Shown here: piece by piece, positions 11,751-24,700 of the stretch
Position numbering within the stretch: the stretch's first letter is position 1
Layout: the number at the start of each line of letters is the position of its first letter
NCBI GenBank assembly: GCA_021521415.1
Contig: JAIQDT010000301.1
Coordinates: 310,001 to 374,000, forward strand
Reading direction: 5' to 3'
Source: Bidens hawaiensis
Taxonomy: Eukaryota; Streptophyta; Magnoliopsida; Asterales; Asteraceae
DNA: 64,000 bases
Translations under genes and position numbers: made by a program
The notes under the pieces: generated by a model
What the model was told of the DNA's origin: nothing
Seen by the model: the letters and a program-made list of their open reading frames with translations, nothing else
The model's database searches: none

Positions 11751-12040
11751 TGAGGGATTAATCTTGATAAAGGTTTAAAAGTTTAAAGAGTTTGAGTTTG
11801 AGTCGGTTTAGTTTATTAAATTAGGAATATGATTTGGTTATTATTATTAATTTATTTGGTTTCCTAGTTTGAGTCTAATTAAGTTTCTTAATAAGCAAGT
11901 CATAGTTTTAGTATACATAGATGGTTTAGGGTTATTGTATTTTGTGTGGTTTTCGTTCTTAATAATATTGAAAGAGTCGTGAGGAGTTCTCACAAAATTA
12001 TCGGTGTTGTTCATGTTGCTCGATCCAATTAAGTCCAACA
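11751..12040 (+). repeat. 5' LTR of the gag-only element
   Basis: Begins TGAGGGATTAATCTTG and ends AATTAAGTCCAACA. It is the same 290-bp length as the copy at 25421-25710, with six differences. Confidence 0.92.
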
Positions 12041-12042
12041 AT

Positions 12043-12054
12043 TGGTATCAGAGC
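12043..12054 (+). other. Primer binding site of the gag-only element
   Basis: TGGTATCAGAGC, two bases after the LTR, is complementary to the 3' end of initiator methionine tRNA, the usual plant copia primer. Confidence 0.9.
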
Positions 12055-12477
12055 GTGTGTTCAAAGAGGCCTGTGAAGACGTGAGACAGGTGATTGGAGG
12101 GACGGCTGCTTGGTTAATAAGAACAGGAAGGAAGAAACGGTTGAATTTAATTCAACTAGAGTAATAAAGAAGAATCATAATTACAAGCTAGCACACACGT
12201 GGGAAAATCTCAACATAAGCAATCAGAAGAATTTTGGAAAAGGTAAAAAAAAATAATAAGTTAACAGCATGGTTGCTTGCTTAAGTCAAAAGTGGTGAAT
12301 TAATAAGAAAACTAATTATATCGACCACTTCGTTTAACGCAAAGGAAGAGAATGGAATTTGCAAGAAGATAAGCGATCGAGCAAGAAGAAGAGTACGAAA
12401 ACCGAACCGAAGACGAGAGCAACAAGGAAGAAGACTAAACCCACCTGAGAAGACGGATTGCAATATTGTAGCAATCA

Positions 12478-12715
12478 AACAATGAAGAAGACGATCGTAT
12501 CTGTGTGAACGATCAAGAAGAGACGAAAACGGTCGTATCTGTGTGAACAATTGAGAAGAAAAATCAACGTCAATCTCTGTGATTCGTTGAAAGAAGAAGA
12601 CGCAACGTTAATATGTGTGATTCGTTGAAAGAAGCAGTAGCGTAAATCTGTGTGATTCGCTGTGATCGTATCTGTGTGAGCGATCAAAGAGAACGATCTG
12701 TGTGACGTTAAGAAG
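12478..12715 (+). repeat. Degenerate tandem repeat in the leader of the gag-only element
   Basis: The phrase ATCTGTGTGA recurs about eight times in this interval with variants such as AATATGTGTGA. It alternates with GATTCGTTGAAAGAAG or with GATCAAGAAGA-like spacers; unit length is roughly 35-45 bp. It lies directly before the gag start codon, where RNA packaging signals are often found. The repeat is seen directly; any role is inferred. Confidence 0.7.
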
Positions 12716-12729
12716 ATTCGAAGAAAATA

Positions 12730-13204
12730 ATGGCTGATAATGCAAACAATGCAGGGAATGTCCCGGTTCGAGAAAACAACAATACCTCGTTTCAAGTACC
12801 AAGGTTGACAACAACGAACTACAACACTTGGACAATTTTAATGGAGTCAGTTTTGGATGCACAAGGATTGTGGGAGACAATTAAGCCAGTAACCGGTGGG
12901 GTCGTCGATGAAAAGAAGAACAAGATTGCAAGAGCGATTCTCTATCAAGCTTTACCAGAGGATATACTCCTTCAAGTTGCTAGGAAGCGAAGTGCGAAAG
13001 ACATATGGGAAGCTTTACGTGTAAGGTTTCTTGGTGATGACAGGGTACAAAGGGCACATTTAGCAAGTTTAAAAATAGAATTTGAGCAACTCCGAATGAA
13101 GGAGACAGATACGATTGAAGAGTTTGCTGGAAAGTTAGCCGGATTTGTTTCAAGATATACTAGTCTTGGTTCAAATCTCGAAGATGAAGTATTAGTGCGA
13201 AAGC
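12730..13204 (+). pseudogene. 5' half of gag in the gag-only element
   Basis: An ATG at 12730 (MADNANNAGNV) opens a frame with the copia gag N-terminal signature LTTTNYNTWTILMESVLDAQ, then ALPEDILLQVARKRSAKDIW, LRVRFLGDD and EEFAGKLAGFVS. The frame breaks exactly at the nested gypsy: the target duplication AAAGC is 13200-13204, and the next bases are the gypsy LTR, which brings a stop at 13207-13209. The reading frame resumes without loss at 24915, so gag was open when the gypsy inserted. Expected role: capsid of the virus-like particle. Confidence 0.88.
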
Positions 13205-16200
13205 TGTAACACCCCGTGACCGCAGCGGAAACGTAAACGGGATGCAATAGACACCTCTGATATCAACCACATTGTTTATAAAGAAAACTGAATACATTAA
13301 TATACTTCAAATTACATTATCTCATATTTCATTACCGTCTAGGTGATACACACATCATACAATACGATACATAATTCTATTTAATATAATGTATCATAAC
13401 ATCCCGCACACAAATCTTACACACATCAAGCACTTAGAACGTAAGCAATCACTTCATCTTAATCGTACCTGAAAAGCATGTGAGAAAACGGGTCAACTAC
13501 GAATAGTTGGTGAGTTTCACAATTCGAGTAAACCATGATAAATCAATATCATAATATAATATTATCGATGTAATTGTGCTGAGCCCACAAGTAAAACCTC
13601 TGACTATCCACATACAACCCCGGGGCATACTCCGCCCACGGACCTGCCCCAAACCGCTATGCCTAACATTACATAGCATTAAATATATAACAACAAAATA
13701 GACATGTGCAACTGGCTGGGAAACATCAACAAATCCATGCCGGACCAGTTGGGTTTGTCAGACCAATAGTACTATTCACACTCTACCGGCTTTTAGCTAA
13801 TCACTCGTGTTGCGGGGCCTTTCAATGTTAGCAACTCAGACAATTACCATCTTAGTACATTTCCGTACTATTCCCGTACAATAAAATATATATAAATACA
13901 CGCAAATCCATGCGTTCAGTATGTACTTAAACGTTTCAATAGTAACATGCTTTCCGCCCCGGGAAAATATTTAAAAAAAATTCAGAAAAAGGGGCTCGTG
14001 AAACTCACCTTATCGTAAACAAGCAGGTAACACAGTACGCAGCTACTAATCCAGATCTGTAATACGATCCCTAAGTTCGTTACTATACAATCACTATTAA
14101 TATAACTTTAACCGTGCTAACCGGTACCTCTGGGACACTGTTAACCCAGTACTGTACCCGTTCCGGGGGCAATGTTAACCCAGAAACACTTCTCCGGACT
14201 CAGATTGTGATATCGTTTAGAGTTCAATAGTTAAAATTACTATTAGTTCGTTTTCCCCGTTTTGCGTGCCTAGCACGGTTATCTGTTTTTACGTTTCAAA
14301 AATGGGTTTGGTCACACACGACCCGAAAATAGTTGTTGACTGATAATTTAATTAAAGTTGTGAAATTAGAGCTCGGTTTAGACGCCCCGATTGGCCGCGG
14401 GACCCGTTTCCGTCTTTAGTGTACCGGAAACTGTTAAATCGGATAAAATTACTTTTACTTGTTTAACTCAGTTATATGAAAATAGTTCATTTTTAGGGTT
14501 TTTATACACCAGTCAGCTCGTTTAGGCGAACTTTACCGGTTTACGCGTTTTAAGCTTTAAAAGTTTGTTTTTTTAGCACAAATAATTATCCGTTTAATCT
14601 CGGATCTTGAAATTTTGCACAAATCACTTTTTGACAGTGGGGAATTTTATAAAAATATTTCCAGAATTAATTTTTATATTTAAAATTTATTTATCTATTT
14701 TTAAACACCATTTAAACACTAAATATGTCGTAAATACCAAACAACCTTAAAAAAATCCCAAATTTTTCCTGGATGACCCCTGCCATCCCCATAGTTCCCT
14801 GTAATTTTTCCAGAACCAAAATCTCTTTTTACATGCCATTTTCACTAAAACCGAGCTAGAAAACCCTAGAACTCGTTTAACCGAAAAGCCTACTTAGACT
14901 TCTCCAACGGACCTAAAATTTTGTGTGTGACTTTTACATGTTATAAAAAGCTTATCTGGAATTTTCCAGAATTTTTCATGATACTTAACTATTTTTCACC
15001 ATTTTTAGCCAAAACTGAGCATTAAATTCACCAAATATTCATCATTTGTCCAAAAATTACCAAATTTTCTCAGATCTCATATTTTCATGTGTAAATCATC
15101 TATGTGAAATTTCTTAGCCTAACTCTAAACGTACCACAATCTGTCCAAAACACTCATAACCGAACATAAACCGAATATACATTTTGTTTTCCGCCACTAC
15201 AAGCTACAAACTCGTCTTTCCGCCTTATCTACCACTAAATACAGAACCTACAACCAACATACCACAATACCAAGCAAGTTACACTCACCATCAAGCCTCT
15301 TACACTATAGTTTCGGTTATTGTTTCAAAACTAAAGTTTAAACCGTAAAAATTCGTTTTTGGCTCGTTTAACTCCTTTCTTGGACCAAGATCCCTTGTAT
15401 AACCCGTATACATCACTTGATCATGCAAGAATCGGTTTCATCTCGGGTTTTCACCCTTTTTCACTTGAAACCTCATTTTCTTTCAAATAAACTCAAGAAA
15501 AGAAGATGAACACGTAAATAACTCGATTTTTACCTCGGTTTTCTTGCTAAAATTCTGGATTTTTGGCTCATAGAATGGAGAGGGATGAAGGATGTTGAAT
15601 GTTGTTTACCAAAAAAAATAACAAGGCAAAGGGGTTTATCCCCTATGCCGATCGGAAGTCAAGGGGGGTGGGGTGGGACCCACCTTTCCAATTCTAGCCA
15701 CACATTTGGATTTTGGAAATCCGGATAATGTTGTGGATAATCTGGTTCAGTTCGTTTTTCGGTTAAATGTTTAATTCGGCTTAAAACGGGGCTAAAATAG
15801 TCGTTTTCGGCTTAAAAATAGAGATTTATATAAAACCGATTTAAAAACTTTAAAAACTTAAACCATGACATTTATTAACTTAAAACATCATATTATTAGT
15901 AATTGCGCATCTTTTTCGGCTTGATCGATTGTCTCTTGCTCGGTTTGGTATTGAAGGTTTCATTTAATGTACCGACGTACCATTAAATCGAAAATTCTTT
16001 TTCTGTGCTGTACTTTACTTATCCCGAAGCATTAATGCTTCGTAAAATTACTAAATATTATAGATATCGTCTATATATGAACCCTCGATTCGTTCGGGTT
16101 TCAATAACTATCGATCGATTAATCGCACATTCAATACGATGAATTATATATTCACGTACAATCAATACAGTGAACCATGTATTCTCGTATAATTACTATG

Positions 16201-16282
16201 GTAATTCATGTACCCGACATTAAATATAACGTAACTATTGTCTACCGGTTAGGGTATACCTGGTTTCGTCGGAATCGTTACA
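13205..16282 (-). repeat. 3' LTR (element orientation) of the nested gypsy
   Basis: Starts TGTAACACCCCGTGACCGC and ends GGAATCGTTACA on the plus strand. It is near-identical to the LTR at 21800-24909. The main difference is a segment of about 32 bp present only in the right copy. No gene lies inside. Confidence 0.93.
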
Positions 16283-16990
16283 TTCTCCCCCCGTTAAGAA
16301 ATTTCGTCCTCGAAATTTTACACGCCCACTATCCCCTTCCGAGAGAAAGGTGGGGGTTTTTCCTTCAGAATTCACCCTCGCGTTACCAGGTATAATCTGA
16401 TCCTCGCTGTGAATTCCACTTAATCTTAATCCATAAAGCTTGGTGTGTCCAAACTGTTTAGTTTTCCCGTCTACTATCTCTACGAAATTATTTATGATAT
16501 CAAGCATGACTTCTATGAGTACCTCCATTACTAGTACTCTCGTTGCCTCATCGCTTAGGTACTTTTCAATCCATATACATGGCAAAACATCATGTATAGT
16601 ACTTAGCCCCTGGAGTACTTTAATCGATAACCTAAATGACCAATCATGGAGATAGTCTCATAAGGTCCAATATATTAAGGAGCTATTTTCGGTTTTGCCA
16701 AACCTTATATCACCTCTCGAAGGTGATGCCTTGAAAATGCCTTGTCACCTCTTTCCAGTGACAATGGTTTCCTTTGAATGTTGGCTTAAATCCTTTGCCA
16801 ATCTCGCGCTGCTTTCAACTTATCTTAAATATTATAAATCCGATTGGTTGTTTCTCGAATCAATTCAAATCTTATGGCTTGAGTGACGCCCATTTTCAAT
16901 TTAACAAATTGGTGATAATTACTTCACCCATAGAAAGCTTCAAGCTCTCGATGCTTCCTTCCCCGCCTTCCAATAATGGAAGTAGGATGA
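16283..16990 (-). pseudogene. Decayed C-terminal end of gypsy integrase and polypurine tract
   Basis: TTCTCCCCCCGTT at 16283-16295 is the polypurine tract in reverse, touching the LTR. Beyond it, minus-strand fragments resemble the tail of a chromovirus integrase: a segment near 16800-16860 rich in R, Q and K codons of the helix after the core, and a TATTGGACCTTATGAG segment near 16650-16680 where the GPY/F motif is expected. Many stops and frameshifts are present. The catalytic core that should lie between this and the segment ending at 16991 is absent. Confidence 0.6.
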
Positions 16991-18345
16991 CTATTTCGAT
17001 CTATGCGCTTCGTCCATGATTAAATCACGAAGGTAATGGAGGGTCGGGATCCAAACCCGATTTTTGAAATAGAGAATTTCGTCCACGCGCTGTTCGAATT
17101 TCTTCTCATTGCCATAAAGTCCCTCCTTTTCCAATTGTTCCTCTTTCAACGCCTCATGTTGAGCGACTCGAATCAGGTCCGAAAGGTTCGACTGGACTAT
17201 CATCCCTAGCGCTCTCACTCGCAATGGCTTAACCCGATCTTTCCTACTCAAGGCATCGGCTACGACGTTAGCCTTGCCGGGGTGATACGGATGTCACAGT
17301 CATAATCTCTTAACAACTCGACCCATCTTCGTTGCCTCATATTCAGTTCTTTCTGATCGAATATGTGCTGCAAACTTTTATGATCGGTGAAGATGGTGCA
17401 CTTTGTACCGTAGAGATAATGTCTCCAGATTTTAAGCGCGAAGATAACCGCTCCCGGTTCTAAGTCATGCGTAGTGTAATTTTTCTCGTGTACTTTTAAC
17501 TGTCGGGAAGCATAGGCTATAACCTTATTATTCTGCATCAGCACGCATCCTAACCCTCTACGCGATGCGTCACAATACGCGACAAAACCATCGTCTCCAT
17601 CGGGGAGACTTAAAATCGGCGCTTGGCACAATTTTTGCTTTAACGTTTGAAACGCCGTTCCCTGCTCTTCTCCCCATTCATACTTTCGATCCTTTTGAGT
17701 CAGGAAAGTTAAAGGTTGAGCGATGCTGGAAAAGTTCTCTATAAATCGACGATAATATCCAGCTAAACCTAAGAATTGGCGGTTTTCCTTTGGCGATTTA
17801 GGCGATTGCCAATTCTTAATTGCTTCAACCTTACTCGGATCAACGTGTATTCCTTGATGGTTTACAACGTGACCGAGGAATTGCACTTCTTGCAACCAGA
17901 AGTTACACTTAGAGAATTTTGCATACAACTTCTCCTGATTCAGAAGCTCTAAAATTATTCTTAAGTGTTGCTCGTGCTCTTCTTTACTTTTCGAGTAGAT
18001 CAAAATATCGTCAATAAACACGATGACGAATTTGTCGAGGTAGGGTTTACAGACTCGATTCATGAGGTCCATGAACACTGCCGGCGCATTTGTTAGTCCG
18101 AAAGGCATAACTAAGAACTCGTAATGGCCGTAACGAGTCCGGAATGCGGTTTTTGGGATATCTTCTTCCAGAATTATAACCTGATGGTATCCCGATCTAA
18201 GATTGATTTTTGAGAAATAGCTCGCACCTTGCAGCTGATCAAACAGATCATCAATTCGGGGAAGAGGGTACCTATTTTTGATTGTTAACTTGTTCAACTC
18301 CCTGTAATCAATGCACATTCTAAGGCTCCCGTCCTTCTTTTTCAC
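16991..18345 (-). pseudogene. pol: Gypsy reverse transcriptase, RNase H and start of integrase
   Basis: On the minus strand from 18345 an open frame of 361 codons begins [20 protein letters not shown]. It contains all RT blocks, including [13 protein letters not shown] and the catalytic [11 protein letters not shown]. RNase H follows with its first Asp in [11 protein letters not shown], then [10 protein letters not shown] and the [12 protein letters not shown] segment. The frame is lost near 17260, and the next one (17251 down to 16991) carries the linker and the start of the integrase N-terminal module (YLRDLIMDEAHRSK). Its zinc ligands and DDE core would follow but are deleted. RT looks intact in sequence. 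Confidence 0.9.
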
Positions 18346-18907
18346 GAATAATACAGGTGCACCCCACGGGGATGACTAGGACGTATAAATCCTTTATCCA
18401 ACAATTCTTGCAACTGATTGGATAATTTTTGCATCTCGGACGGTGCAAGTCAGTAGGGTGCCTTAGCAACAGGGCCAGCTTGAGGTATTAAATCGATTCT
18501 GAATTCGACCTGTCGGGTTGGCGGTAATCCAGGAAGTTCTTCTGGGAAAACTTGTGGAAATTCGCGTACCACCGGGATATCATCCACCCGTTTCTCCTCA
18601 GAATCTGTGGCCGTCAAGCTTGCTAGATACGCCACGCATCCCTGGCGTAAATATTTTAACACCTTGAGGTGGGATATAAATGGTATCATTGTGCCCGACT
18701 TCTCTCCTTGCACTAACATCTCTTCGTCATCCGACACCCGGATCTTGACGATTTTTTTTCACAGTTTATTTCCACTTTGTTACGTGCTAACCAATCCATT
18801 CCCACTATCACGTCAAAACTACCTAATTCTACCGGTAATAAGTCAATCAGGAAGGATTGATCGTTCAGAACAAAAGGGCAATTCCGAACTATCTGATTAA
18901 CTATCAT
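18346..18907 (-). pseudogene. Gypsy protease and protease-RT linker, frameshifted
   Basis: Two overlapping minus-strand frames are homologous parts of one gene. The frame at 18907-18713 has the late protease motif FDVIVGMDWLARNKVEINC. The frame at 18737-18450 has the linker REFPQVFPEELPGLPPTRQVEF and ends at a TGA near 18448. Between there and 18346 lies the start of RT with at least one further one-base frameshift near 18370. The protease active-site end is not clearly readable. Confidence 0.8.
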
Positions 18908-21779
18908 GGTTTTACCGTTAGCGACTTCTACGGTATAAGGTTCTATGGTTTCACTAATCGGTATCTTTCCAAATGGTAGGAGGTTAACAGGAACTAACTT
19001 CTATCGGCGACCGTAAAAATATCACTGAAGCCTATTGATTTAAAACTACGACGTACTTAATACCACCTTTGGATCATGCGTGCTTTATTCGAATTACTCA
19101 CAAAAGCACGGCTCCTTGCTTGATCAGAGGTTGATGCTTGTCATGAGGTTCGTCTTCCAACGACTCCTTGGTTCAACTTTGGGCAATTTCTCTTGAAACG
19201 TCCTGTACTGCCACATTCATAGCAAGTACAACTGTTTGGCATAATTTGATTTCTTTGGATGGATTGTTATTGAAGTTGTTGGGTTCAGAGTGGTTGTACG
19301 CGAATGGGTTGGGGTTGCCGGTTCACATGGCTTTAATTGGTTCTACAATCGGGGCATTACGTCCATCTTTACCATACCTGTGGCCTACTATCACTCGACA
19401 TTCTTCTTCCTGCCGATAACCATATTTTCCACATTTAGGGAAGGACCCTTCATGCGGTTCATGTTTTCACACCAGAACTAGTCTTAGTATAATTCTGGGT
19501 TGTAGGACATACCTACTTATTCAAAAGCCTATCTTGCACTATACCTTTATCATTTCTCTTCTTTAACACTCGACGTCTCACCTAACGTCCTTCCAGTCCG
19601 CTTCCCATAGAGTCAAATATATCAATGCTGGCTTGTGACACAACCCTTCCAAAGGTTGTATATTTTACAGGATTGACTATACTCCTTATCGATGGAGTTA
19701 GTCCCCATTATGGCGCTCACTTCGCTTAGTTTCAGGAGTAATTAGCCATATTACCAGACATGACATTTCCTTCAAACGATTAGCGTGTTCTAAGTGATCA
19801 GCACACAACATTTCTATCTACCATAGCTCAGTTTCCAATCTCTGAACTTAATTACTCGAATAAAAGTGCTCTAGCACAAGAATTTTAAATTCTGACCATA
19901 TCGTCTGAGTAATAATCTTCTAACTATAATTTTGTACCATCGTGTTCCATCACGATACAACATAATCTACCAACATATCTGTAGCATATTTCACTACACA
20001 ATGTTCTAGACTCTTACCAATATCCTTAACCATTTCGATCTTTTCTATCCACTCGCTAATCTATTCCTCCCTTTACCATCAGTAAACTATTAATAATTTC
20101 CTTAACACAACCAACAAACATATCCTTCATACCGGATCTAATTCATTACGACTACTATTCTTGTTTAGTTTATAACTAAAACTTGTAGTCATAATAGTAT
20201 TCGGTGGGACATTATCACTCTCAGTAATACCACCAAGAATTGAAATATTCATATTCATGTGATTGCTCAATCTATAATTCTGCGATCACATTTGCATCAA
20301 CACTAGCAGTGATCTGTGATACGACATTCGGTATCATCATCTGCTATCTTTGAGCAATCAACTGAATCATATCAATCTCCATCATTGGAGTTACTCTTTT
20401 TATGTCATTCTGCCGTACCCATCCCGTACGCAGTAATCAATATTAATTTCACCGTATAACTCGTTACCAGATTAATCATAACAGCAGGTACACATACACA
20501 CCAAATATTATCATACATATTACACATACCAGTATCTAGTATATATGTCCCACAAATATAATAACATATGGACTTATCCTGACGTCGGTTAACGTTTAAA
20601 TATGTTTCATAACCCTTGTCACCAACTGACATATAGATCTTTCTCAACAAAGATTAATGTTTAATATGCTTGATTTCAATATCCTTCTGCATGTCAGCAT
20701 AACCGATACATGCTCACCGTGAGCACCAAACGATTACGTACCACGGAGTTATAATATCCGTGTCTATTTGTATATCCGGCATACATAGTATACCACCTAA
20801 GAACGAACAACCAACTATGCTATAATGATTCCAACACCTCTTTGTGCATGGGTAATTATTCTATTCGAGTATACATGGGTATAGGCATCTAACGGATGTA
20901 AGGATAACATAGGGAGTTGCAAGGTTCAAGGTAATCGCGCAACCCATGTTGCCTTCAAATAGTATCAATTACTATTATGGGAAAATCTATCACTTGCTCA
21001 GTCAATGTCCTCAGGCGTTCTAGGTTCGCTAAAATCGGTAACTCTCGATCTGGAGGTGGTATGTCTCATATGTTTGAGAGTGAGAAATACACATATATAT
21101 TTCTATATATTATTTTTATCTGCTCATTTATTATCAAATTTATTGTTATTATTATTATTATTTTTATACCTTAATGGAATAAGAATGGGTTCAGGTACAG
21201 GTCCGTCCGTACATGAGGGTCGGCGGTTCGGGTGAACATAGGGGGTTATTAAGATATACGGTATCGCGTTGGTAGGGTAAGGGATTTATCAATTTTGGTC
21301 GGGAGTGACGGTTACTAGATATTTCTGGTTAATGTCAAACGGGAGATCTAACTTGGTACTATCATAACTATGGCCCGATAAGTCAGACTTATCATCAACC
21401 GATGGTCTAGAAATTTCAGCATCCTCGGTACTTTTATTATTTCATCCCCCGGTTCCTTATCCGGGTCCTATTTCTCAATACATGTACCCACAAGATATGT
21501 ACATATATATATATACACATTAGTACGCATAAATAATATTATATACTTTACACATATGTTGCCATTTTTACCTATTAATGTACCCAGCGACTTCCCCTGA
21601 ATTCCCTCGTGCAGACAAGTCTATTATTATGTTCCGGACCATAATAACTCACTTGTCCGACCGAGTTCATCCCGATACTCGTCACCATATATTATTAGTT
21701 GATATTCAGATCCCATAATACTTGAGTTACTGGTTATATTTTAGGTATCTTTTAAAGACATCCTAATTCTTTATAACCA
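18908..21779 (-). pseudogene. Heavily decayed gypsy gag region with mutated zinc knuckle
   Basis: By position this must be gag plus leader of the minus-strand gypsy. The one secure landmark is a knuckle at 19224-19183 reading CYECGSTGRFKRNC: three cysteines in place but Arg where the His ligand should be. The rest shows many stops in all frames and no capsid motif I can identify. An AT-rich insertion-like patch lies near 21090-21170. Confidence 0.5.
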
Positions 21780-21780
21780 A

Positions 21781-21794
21781 TGGCTCTGATACCA
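21781..21794 (-). other. Primer binding site of the nested gypsy
   Basis: The plus strand reads TGGCTCTGATACCA; on the minus strand this is TGGTATCAGAGCCA, complementary to initiator methionine tRNA, a few bases from the right LTR. It fixes the element orientation as minus. Confidence 0.92.
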
Positions 21795-21799
21795 AGTTC

Positions 21800-24700
21800 T
21801 GTAACACCCCGTAACCGCAGCGGAAACGTAAACGGGATGCAACAGACACCTCTGATATCAACCACATTGTTTATAAAGAAAACTGAACACATTAATATAC
21901 TTCAAATTACATTAATCATATTTCATTACCGTCTAAGTGATACACACATCATACAATACGATACATAATTCTATTTAATATAATGTATCATAACATCCCG
22001 CACACAAATCTTACACACATCAAGCACTTAGAACGTAAGAAATCACTTCATCTTAATCGTACCTGAAAAGCATGTGAGAAAACGGGTCAACTACGAATAG
22101 TTGGTGAGTTTCACAATTCGAGTAAACCATGATAAATCAATATCATAATATAATATTATCGATGTAATTGTGCTGAGCCCACAAGTGAAACCTCTGACTA
22201 TCCACATACAACCCCGTGGCATACTCCGCCCACGGACCTGCCCCAAACCGCTATGCCTAACATTACATAGCAAAAATATATAACAACAAAATAGACATGT
22301 GCAACTGGCTGGGAAACATCAGCAAATCCATGCCGGACCAGTTGGGTTTGTCAGACCAATAGTACTATTCACACTCTACCGGCTTTTAGCTAATCACTCG
22401 TGTTGCAGGGCCTTTCAATGTTAGCAACTCAGACAATTACCATCTTAGTACATTTCCGTACAATCCCCGTACAATAAAATATATATAAATACACGCAAAT
22501 CCATGCGTTCAGTATGTACTTAAACGTTTCAATAGTAACATGCTTTCCGCCCCGGGGAAATATTTAAAAACAATTCAGAAAAAGGGGCTCGTGAAACTCA
22601 CCTTATCGTAAACAAGCAGGTAACACAGTACGCAGCTACTAATCCGGATCTGTAATACGATCCCTAAGTTCGTTACTATACAATCACTATTAATATAACT
22701 TTAACCGTGCTAACCGGTACCTCTGGGACACTGTTAACCCAGTACTGTACCCGTTCCGGGGGCAATGTTAACCCAGAAACACTTCTCCGGACTCAGATTG
22801 TGATATCGTTTAGAGTTCAATAGTTAAAATTACTATTAGTTCGTTTTCCCCGTTTTACGTGCCTAGCACGGTTATCCGTTTTTACGTTTCAAAAATGGGT
22901 TTGGTCACACACGACCCGAAAATAGTTGTTGACTGATAATTTAATTAAAGTTGTGAAATTAGAGCTCGGTTTAGACGCCCCGATTGGCCGCGGGACCCGT
23001 TTCCGTCTTTAGTGTACCGGAAACTGTTAAATCGGATAAAATTACTCAAATAATCCGAATTATTTTCGGATGATTTATTTTTACTTGTTTAACTCAGTTA
23101 TATGAAAATAGTTCATTTTTAGGGTTTTTATACACCAGTCAGCTCGTTTAGGCGAACTTTACCGGTTTACGCGTTTTAAGCTTTAAAAGGTTGTTTTTTT
23201 TTAGCACAAATAATTATCCGTTTAATCTCGGATCTTGAAATTTTGCACAAATCACTTTTGACAGTGGGGAATTTTATAAAAATATTTCCAGAATTAATTT
23301 TTATATTTAAAATTTATTTATCTATTTTTAAACACCATTTAAACACTAAATATGTCGTAAATACCAAACGACCTTAGAAAAATACCAAATTTTTCCTGGA
23401 TGACCCCTGCCAACCCCATAGTCCTCTGTAATTTTTCCAGAACAAAAATCTCTTTTTACATGCCATTTTCACTAAAACCGAGCTAGAAAACCCTAGAACT
23501 CGTTTAACCGAAAAGCCTACTTAGACTTCTCCAACGGACCTAAAATTTTGTGTCTAACTTTTACATGTTATAAAAAGCTTATCTGGAATTTTCCAGAATT
23601 TTTCATGATACTTAACTATTTTTCACCATTTTTAGCCAAAACCGAGCATTAAATTCACCAAATATTCATCCTTTGTCCAAAAATTACCAAATTTTCACAG
23701 ATCTCATATTTTCATGTGTAGATCATCTCTGTGAAATTTCGTAGCCTAACTCTAAACGTACCACAATCTGTCTAAAACACTCATAACCGAACATAAACCG
23801 AATATACCTTTTGTTTTCCGCCACTACAAGCTACAAACTCGTCTTTCCGCCTTATCTACCACTAAATACAGAACCTACAACCAACATACCACAATACCAA
23901 GCAAGTTACACTCACCATCAAGCCTCTTACACTATAGTTTCGGTTATTGTTTCAAAACTAAAGTTTAAACCGTAAAAATTCGTTTTTGGCTCGTTTAACT
24001 CCTTTCTTGGACCAAGATCCCTTGTATAACCCGTATACATCACTTGATCATGCAAGAATCGGTTTCATCTCGGGTTTTCACCCTTTTTCACTTGAAACCT
24101 CATTTTCTTTCAAATAAACTCAAGAAAAGAAGATGAACACGTAAATAACTCGATTTTTACCTCGGTTTTCTTGCTAAAATTCTGGATTTTTGGCTCATAG
24201 AATGGAGAGGGATGAAGGATGTTGAATGTTGTTTACCAAAAAAAATAACAAGGCAAAGGGGTTTATCCCCTATGCCGATCGGAAGTCAAGGGGGGTGGGG
24301 TGGGACCCACCTTTCCAATTCTAGCCACACATTTGGATTTTGGAAATCCGGATAATGTTGTGGATAATCTGGTTCAGTTCGTTTTTCGGTTAAATGTTTA
24401 ATTCGGCTTAAAACGAGGCTAAATTGGTCGTTTTCGGCTTAAAAATAGAGATTTATATAAAACCGATTTAAAAACTTTAAAAACTTAAACCATGACATTT
24501 ATTAACTTAAAACATCATATTATTAGTAATTGCGCATCTTTTTCGGCTTGATCGATTGTCTCTTGCTCGGTTTGGTATTGAAGGTTTCATTTAATGTACC
24601 GACGTACCATTAAATCGAAAATTCTTTTTCTGTGCTGTACTTTACTTATCCCGAAGCATTAATGCTTCGTAAAATCACTAAATATTATAGATATCGTCTA

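Noticed and set aside
12281..12880. Minus-strand ORFs with repeated HTDTI words
   Set aside because: They are translations of the ATCTGTGTGA leader repeats of the gag-only element and have no protein features.
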